A stretch of 44,763 nt of DNA from Bdellovibrionota bacterium. Lineage in GTDB: Bacteria; Bdellovibrionota; UBA1018; CAUJDS01. This document shows, piece after piece, positions 40,796 through 44,763 of the stretch (positions are counted from its first letter, which is position 1; every line of letters starts with the position of its first letter). The position numbers and the translations under genes were made by a program. Location: NCBI GenBank assembly GCA_963169695.1, contig CAUJDS010000041.1, positions 1 through 44,763 of the forward strand. Direction: 5' to 3'. Below the pieces are notes generated by a model. It was given only the letters and a program-made list of their open reading frames with translations. It searched no databases and was not told the DNA's origin.

Positions 40796-40921
40796 GCAAG
40801 TGAGGACTCCGTAGTAGTCGTTACAGGTCGCCCAACTCATCGCGCTACTTTCTCAATGCAAACCAATAGGTAGTGAATTCCTTGCATCCACCCTCGCTGC
40901 TTCACCTCGATGAAGCAACTT

Positions 40922-42244
40922 TTAAGCGGCCTTCTTTTTCTTAATCAATAGAAGCTTTTGATAGACCTCACGGCTTTCGGGATACCGTGAGATAGCCTGG
41001 TTTGCTAAGTGTTCAGCCGAATCATGAAACCCAGCTTCTGCGGTACGTTGAATCAGTACGCGATAGATATCAGGATCGTAGATTTCCTTTTGAATAAGTT
41101 TTCGACCTGTCTCAATCGACTTTCCAAGCGGCATAACGGAATCAAAAACCAGATAATGTGCCGCTTGGTATTCGGTTGATCCTAAGTGATCGACTGAAAA
41201 CGTACTAAGAAAATCCTGAGCTTCGTCAGTAGCGCCATGCCGAATGCAGTGAGAAATAATTTTCTTGATCAAAATGGGGTCTTTTTGTGAAACCGATATC
41301 ATTCGCGTAAAGCAACTCACCGCTGATTCGGGATTATTTTCTTTTAGCATCTGACTTCCGCGCTTGAGCAGCGCTAGCGATAGGGCTTCTTCGAGTCGCT
41401 TGGGTCGCTCTTCCAGATTGGTATAGCGTTTGTAGAAAGCATCCAACTCTGTAGTCGAGCCATGTTCCATGGAAAGCTCGATCGCCTGCTGAAGGCGGTC
41501 GGCCGATAGCGGAAAGATATGCGATGCAAGCCTAAGGAGTTCGTAGGCGGCAAGGTCCTCGCCTTTTACGATCGATACATCGACCAAACCCATCATACAC
41601 TTGTAGTGATTGGTACGAATGGAAAGTCCGGTTTGATAATTGGTCTGTGCTCCATCAAAATCTCGCATCCTTCTCAATGCTTCACCTGAGTAGTAATAGG
41701 CGAGAGCTGGACGCTGCGCTTTTTCTTTTGCACGCTCAAAGGCCTTCAATGCTGCTTCGAGTTCGTTCAGTCCCATGGCATTTTTTCCCGTATTGATCAG
41801 GGACTGGTATTCGTCGGGTGCCACTTTGCGTTCAAGGATCTTACGAAAGTACATTTTCATCGTGTCTAAGGAGACTGGCTTAAGCAAGTAGCCATCCACA
41901 TCTTCTTCAGCGGCTTCGATGATCGAAGTTTCATCTGAGTGGGCTGACAAGATGATCAGCGCACGGTTTTGCGCATTCGGCTCGTAGCGTTGGAGCAATT
42001 CTGCCATCTCCAATGCCGAGCCATCATGAAGGTTGAAGTCCGAGATAATAATTCGAGGCTGATTGACTTGCATAGCTCGCTTAGCGGTGAGTAGACTCGT
42101 GGCGGTTACAATTTTTGAGCTGGAAGAAGCGAGCGTCGACATAAATCTCGCCACAATGGACCGAAATTGCATGGACGGGTCCACGACTAAAATCGACTTT
42201 CCTTTGAGGTACTCTTCCACTAGACCAATCGTGTCGGGGCTCAT
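40922..42244 (-). CDS. response regulator receiver protein with TPR repeats
   Basis: This 440-aa protein has an N-terminal CheY-like receiver (residues 15-135): acidic D22 in VVD, phospho-acceptor D69 in IISDF, S100 in ILSAHS and K122 in LLKPVS, all intact. The rest is helical repeats of TPR type (ALAYYYSGEALRRMRDFDGA; ESAVSCFTRMISVSQKDP). There is no DNA-binding output domain, so phosphorylation probably changes protein-protein contacts. No histidine kinase gene is in the window. It ends with a run of lysines. Confidence 0.85.
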   Translation of the reverse strand: MSPDTIGLVEEYLKGKSILVVDPSMQFRSIVARFMSTLASSSSKIVTATSLLTAKRAMQVNQPRIIISDFNLHDGSALEMAELLQRYEPNAQNRALIILSAHSDETSIIEAAEEDVDGYLLKPVSLDTMKMYFRKILERKVAPDEYQSLINTGKNAMGLNELEAALKAFERAKEKAQRPALAYYYSGEALRRMRDFDGAQTNYQTGLSIRTNHYKCMMGLVDVSIVKGEDLAAYELLRLASHIFPLSADRLQQAIELSMEHGSTTELDAFYKRYTNLEERPKRLEEALSLALLKRGSQMLKENNPESAVSCFTRMISVSQKDPILIKKIISHCIRHGATDEAQDFLSTFSVDHLGSTEYQAAHYLVFDSVMPLGKSIETGRKLIQKEIYDPDIYRVLIQRTAEAGFHDSAEHLANQAISRYPESREVYQKLLLIKKKKAA

Positions 42245-42342
42245 GCCTTCTTTTCGGATCTCTGAGGGTGAGTCTTGAGTGGAGTCAGAACCTTGACGCC
42301 TCCTCTCGTATAGGCAAACTCAGTCCTCAGCGAAGATAAAAG

Positions 42343-42371
42343 TTGACGTTCTAGGGGCGAGAAGGCAATTG
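42343..42371 (+). promoter_or_regulatory. candidate promoter of the 42380 gene
   Basis: TTGACG (42343-42348) lies 37 bases before the ATG; a 17-base spacer gives CAATTG at 42366-42371, a poor -10. No well-placed ribosome site occurs. The spacing matches other apparent short-leader genes in this window. Confidence 0.3.
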
Positions 42372-42379
42372 AAAGCACT

Positions 42380-43228
42380 ATGGTCGGATATGGGAAGAAA
42401 GTCGGTTTCGCTGATGGGGTCCTGGCGCTCCTCGGCCTCCTTTTATTGGGGTCCCCTAGCCCAACATGGTCTCAAGAGCCTGGCGTAGTGGACCTCGCAG
42501 TCATTCGAGCAAAAGCTGAAAAGAACATCCAATTTCAGCTCCAAGGAAGCACTGGTCTCTCATTGCCTGTTCCCCTTACAGAGCCGGGTTTTTACTTTGT
42601 AGATGGCTACTCTGGGGCATCGGTAAAAAGTAATTCAAAGCAAAAGGTGCGGGGACCAGTGAAGGACGAGGCGGCACTTTATTTTATAGTGAAAGCCCCC
42701 ATGCATTACACCCCGGGCAGGGGTTACTGCCTTGCTGAGCGATTCCTGCTAAGCGGAGTCTCACAGACCGTTATTGTAAGGCCAGTTGGGAATAAAAAGT
42801 CCAAGCAGTTACAGGGGTTGGAGGTTTGGGAGGCCGGCTTTCTTTCTGCTTTTCCAAAGAATCAAGACCATCCCAATAGGATAGAAGGCATTGTTGATAT
42901 AATAAAGCGGGACTTCCCGTTCCTCCATATCCATTACGATGACGGACTTCTCATGGCCAATGGTGGCACCCTGCGGAGCAGAATGCAGCTCGCTGAGGCA
43001 ATTGACCAAAGTCAGTTGTTTCAACCCACAGAATTTTACCATCCTGTGCAGTACAAAGAAGGATTCAAACTTAGTAGGCCGGTTTACCTAGGTACCGGAG
43101 CCATTGCTGCAAGTATCAACTTAAATAAGCAGCGAACCCTTACAAAAGACCTGTATCAAAAGCCAGACGGCTATTTATCCAATTGTCATACAAGCTTCGC
43201 GGCAACCCCCCCAAAAAGTGGTATTTAG
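42380..43228 (+). CDS. secreted protein of unknown function
   Basis: This 282-aa protein has a signal peptide (GVLALLGLLLLGSPSPTWS/QE) and a mainly beta mature part. The central stretch FLHIHYDDGLLMANGGTLRS follows a predicted helix (RIEGIVDIIKRDF). It has few cysteines, one in GRGYCLAERF and one near the end in SNCHTSF. I do not recognise the family. The stop is six bases before pdxH, so it may be the first gene of the pdxH-folB-folKP operon, though its function looks unrelated. Confidence 0.55.
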   Translation: MVGYGKKVGFADGVLALLGLLLLGSPSPTWSQEPGVVDLAVIRAKAEKNIQFQLQGSTGLSLPVPLTEPGFYFVDGYSGASVKSNSKQKVRGPVKDEAALYFIVKAPMHYTPGRGYCLAERFLLSGVSQTVIVRPVGNKKSKQLQGLEVWEAGFLSAFPKNQDHPNRIEGIVDIIKRDFPFLHIHYDDGLLMANGGTLRSRMQLAEAIDQSQLFQPTEFYHPVQYKEGFKLSRPVYLGTGAIAASINLNKQRTLTKDLYQKPDGYLSNCHTSFAATPPKSGI

Positions 43229-43234
43229 TTCTCC

Positions 43235-43816
43235 ATGAAAATTCAAAATCCCATTTCTCTTTTCCAAGAATGGTTCCAGGCCGCAAAGAAGTTAGAAGGT
43301 GCATGGGCGGATCGCATGACCCTTGCCACCGCCAATCACGCTGGCCGAGTTGCCGCTCGTGTCGTCCTCATTAAGGAAGTAAGCGATCGCGGCTTTGTTT
43401 TTTTTACCAATTATGAAAGTCACAAGAGCCATGACCTCGCAGAGAATGCTCAAGCGGCTTTGGTTTTTTACTGGCCAGTAAGTGGCAAACAAGTACGAAT
43501 CGAAGGAACAGTCGAAAAAACCTCACGTCAAGAAAGCGAATCCTATTTTCAACGCAGGCCCCGGCTCTCGCAATTAGGGGCATGGGCCTCGCTGCAAAGT
43601 CGTCCGCTTGCTTCGCGGGAAGCATTGCTTGAGCGAGTCAATTCCTTTGATCAGCAATATCCGGGAGCCGTCCCGTGTCCAGAAAACTGGGGAGGATTTC
43701 GGCTTACTCCCCGTCATATTGAATTTTGGGAAGATGGAGACGGCAGGCTTCACGAGAGAAGGAGCTTTTCGCTGAATGCTTCTTCCGAGTGGGAAAGCGA
43801 GCGGCTCTATCCATGA
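43235..43816 (+). CDS. pdxH: pyridoxamine 5'-phosphate oxidase
   Basis: PdxH oxidises pyridoxine or pyridoxamine 5'-phosphate to PLP with FMN and oxygen. The 193-aa protein shows the family order: MTLATANHAGRVAARVVLIK, then FVFFTNYESHKSHDLAENAQ (FMN phosphate site), ALVFYWPVSGKQVRIEGTVE, and the C-terminal PENWGGFRLTPRHIEFWEDG and RLHERRSF segments that bind substrate. It ends RLYP where most homologues end RLAP. The N-terminus is short but complete for the core. The stop overlaps folB by four bases. Confidence 0.93.
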   Translation: MKIQNPISLFQEWFQAAKKLEGAWADRMTLATANHAGRVAARVVLIKEVSDRGFVFFTNYESHKSHDLAENAQAALVFYWPVSGKQVRIEGTVEKTSRQESESYFQRRPRLSQLGAWASLQSRPLASREALLERVNSFDQQYPGAVPCPENWGGFRLTPRHIEFWEDGDGRLHERRSFSLNASSEWESERLYP

Positions 43817-44190
43817 TGCAACCATCACGACCGGTTCTTGAAGTTCATCAAGCTCGAATCAAAGTAAAACTTGGTTGCTCTCCCCAAGAGCGCGCCATGC
43901 CGCAAGATGTGGACGTGAGTTTGCGAATGGCCTTTGCCGAACTTCCACCTGGCTGTAAGACGGATCGCTTGGAAGACTCCGTTTGTTACGCCAAGCTCTA
44001 TGCACAAATGAAACAGGTAGCAGAACGCCAAGAATATGCTTTGATTGAAAAGTTAGCTAAAGACCTTTACGATCAAATTCAAGGGCTCGTTCCTGTGGAT
44101 TGTTTGATTTGGTTACGAGTGCATAAACTACGGCCTCCTGTAGACGGACTTCTAGGAGGTACGGCCTTTGAAATGGGGACAAAGACATGA
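43813..44190 (+). CDS. folB: dihydroneopterin aldolase
   Basis: FolB cleaves dihydroneopterin to 6-hydroxymethyl-dihydropterin in folate synthesis. The ATG at 43813 overlaps the pdxH stop and gives 125 residues. Features: GCSPQERAMPQDVDVSL (conserved Glu and Pro-Gln), LEDSVCYAKLYAQM, YALIEKLAKDL with the pterin-anchoring glutamate, and RVHKLRPPVDG with the probable catalytic lysine. The usual D-Y pair is DSVCY here. It overlaps the folK/folP gene by four bases, consistent with stepwise use of its product. Confidence 0.85.
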   Translation: MMQPSRPVLEVHQARIKVKLGCSPQERAMPQDVDVSLRMAFAELPPGCKTDRLEDSVCYAKLYAQMKQVAERQEYALIEKLAKDLYDQIQGLVPVDCLIWLRVHKLRPPVDGLLGGTAFEMGTKT

Positions 44191-44763
44191 TCGCAGTGGC
44201 CTTGGGTTCCAACCTTGGAGATCGCGCCAATAACCTTCGCCAAGCTTTACGCAAACTCACGCGAGGCGCCTACCCGCTTCTGAAAAAACCGCGAATCTCT
44301 CGCGTCTACGAAACTCCAGCGCTCTTACCTGATGGCGCCCCAGCACAGTGGAACCAACCCTACCTCAATCTTGTTGTTTCGGGAGAGACCGACCTCAACC
44401 CGATGACCTTGCACCACCGCTTAAAGGAATTGGAAAAAGAACTCGGTCGCGAAGAACGAAGCAAATGGGCTCCACGCGAAATGGATTTGGACCTCGTTTT
44501 CTACGACACGCTCGCTATGAAGACTGCGACCCTCACTCTCCCCCACTCCGAGTTGATGCACAGAGACTTTGTACTGAAGCCCTTGCTTGAAGTGGCCCCG
44601 GATTGGTTTTTGCCTTTTCATTTGAGTGCTGAAACCCTGACCCTGAAAGAGTGGTCCGAGCGCCATCCTGAGTTTTTTACGCTGCAACCTTCTTCAAAAT
44701 GGGAAGCCATGGTCCTTGACCCCCAGATTGTTGGCATTCTCAATATTACTCCAGATTCATTTT
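44187..44763 (+). CDS. folK: HPPK-DHPS fusion (folK-folP), cut by window end
   Basis: The open frame from the ATG at 44187 runs to the end without a stop (192 codons). Residues 1-165 are 6-hydroxymethyl-dihydropterin pyrophosphokinase: IAVALGSNLGDR, SRVYETPAL, YLNLVVSG, then KWAPREMDLDLVFYD with the metal-binding DLD and the PHSELMHRDFVLKPLLEVAP ending. After a linker of about 20 residues the frame reads QIVGILNITPDSF, the opening of dihydropteroate synthase. So one polypeptide probably does two consecutive folate steps, after FolB. The DHPS part lies outside the window. Confidence 0.9.
   Translation, partial: MIAVALGSNLGDRANNLRQALRKLTRGAYPLLKKPRISRVYETPALLPDGAPAQWNQPYLNLVVSGETDLNPMTLHHRLKELEKELGREERSKWAPREMDLDLVFYDTLAMKTATLTLPHSELMHRDFVLKPLLEVAPDWFLPFHLSAETLTLKEWSERHPEFFTLQPSSKWEAMVLDPQIVGILNITPDSF

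Overview
The window looks like chromosome from a free-living Gram-negative bacterium of roughly 48% GC. Many proteins carry Sec signal peptides or lipoboxes, there is a TolC/RND efflux pair and a beta-barrel porin, and several families here are common in Bdellovibrionota-like bacteria (receiver-TPR protein, Ig-like and LamG-like lipoproteins, Gly-rich RRM protein). The phylum is an inference with low to moderate confidence; no rRNA or other taxonomic marker is present.

Layout. 1-1840: an AbiEi/AbiEii toxin-antitoxin pair preceded by a highly structured segment and followed by a nested palindrome. 1931-4386: a minus-strand operon of a SnoaL-like protein, two GNAT acetyltransferases and an O-methyltransferase. 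4387-8640: a decayed zone. It holds a striking array of six palindromes, an excisionase-like HTH gene, a truncated integrase, C-terminal pieces of an amine oxidase and of a PhzF-like enzyme, a methyltransferase with an internal deletion, and a frame-split secreted protein. An intact EthD-like gene and an intact unknown secreted protein lie among them. 8719-13962: an efflux operon (ArsR/BigR-like repressor, TolC, RND permease, two DUF2892 membrane proteins) with a clear promoter/operator. 14193-15400: cbpA-cbpM co-chaperone pair. 15416-21451: DUF1993 protein, Ig/LamG lipoprotein, two transporters, and a lipoprotein-porin pair. 21455-26149: operon tpm-hutU-nadE, in which the NAD synthetase carries a signal peptide. 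26301-30961: three secreted proteins (PD40 propeller, SGNH hydrolase, unknown 630-aa protein). 31104-33209: RRM protein, fatty acid desaturase, GST. 33219-37532: a 1437-aa ClpB-like AAA+ protein that also carries a signal peptide. 37645-42244: LamG lipoprotein, MocR-type regulator diverging from a NimA-like flavoprotein, and a receiver-TPR protein. 42380-44763: a secreted unknown, then pdxH-folB-folK/folP with 4-base overlaps; the last gene runs off the window.

How the parts may work together. The efflux operon resembles persulfide-responsive BigR/YgaV systems: the repressor has the two cysteines expected of that group, and DUF2892 is the membrane part of YgaP. HutU needs NAD+ as cofactor and sits beside an NAD synthetase. 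The terminal operon joins vitamin B6 and folate synthesis. At least six genes lack a Shine-Dalgarno sequence and have a TTG-type -35 element 35-39 bases before the start codon, suggesting leaderless or nearly leaderless transcription.

The strongest candidates for something undescribed are the 120-bp array of two palindrome families with alternating 19/23-bp spacing, and the two ATP-dependent enzymes (NadE and a ClpB-like AAA+) that appear to be exported.
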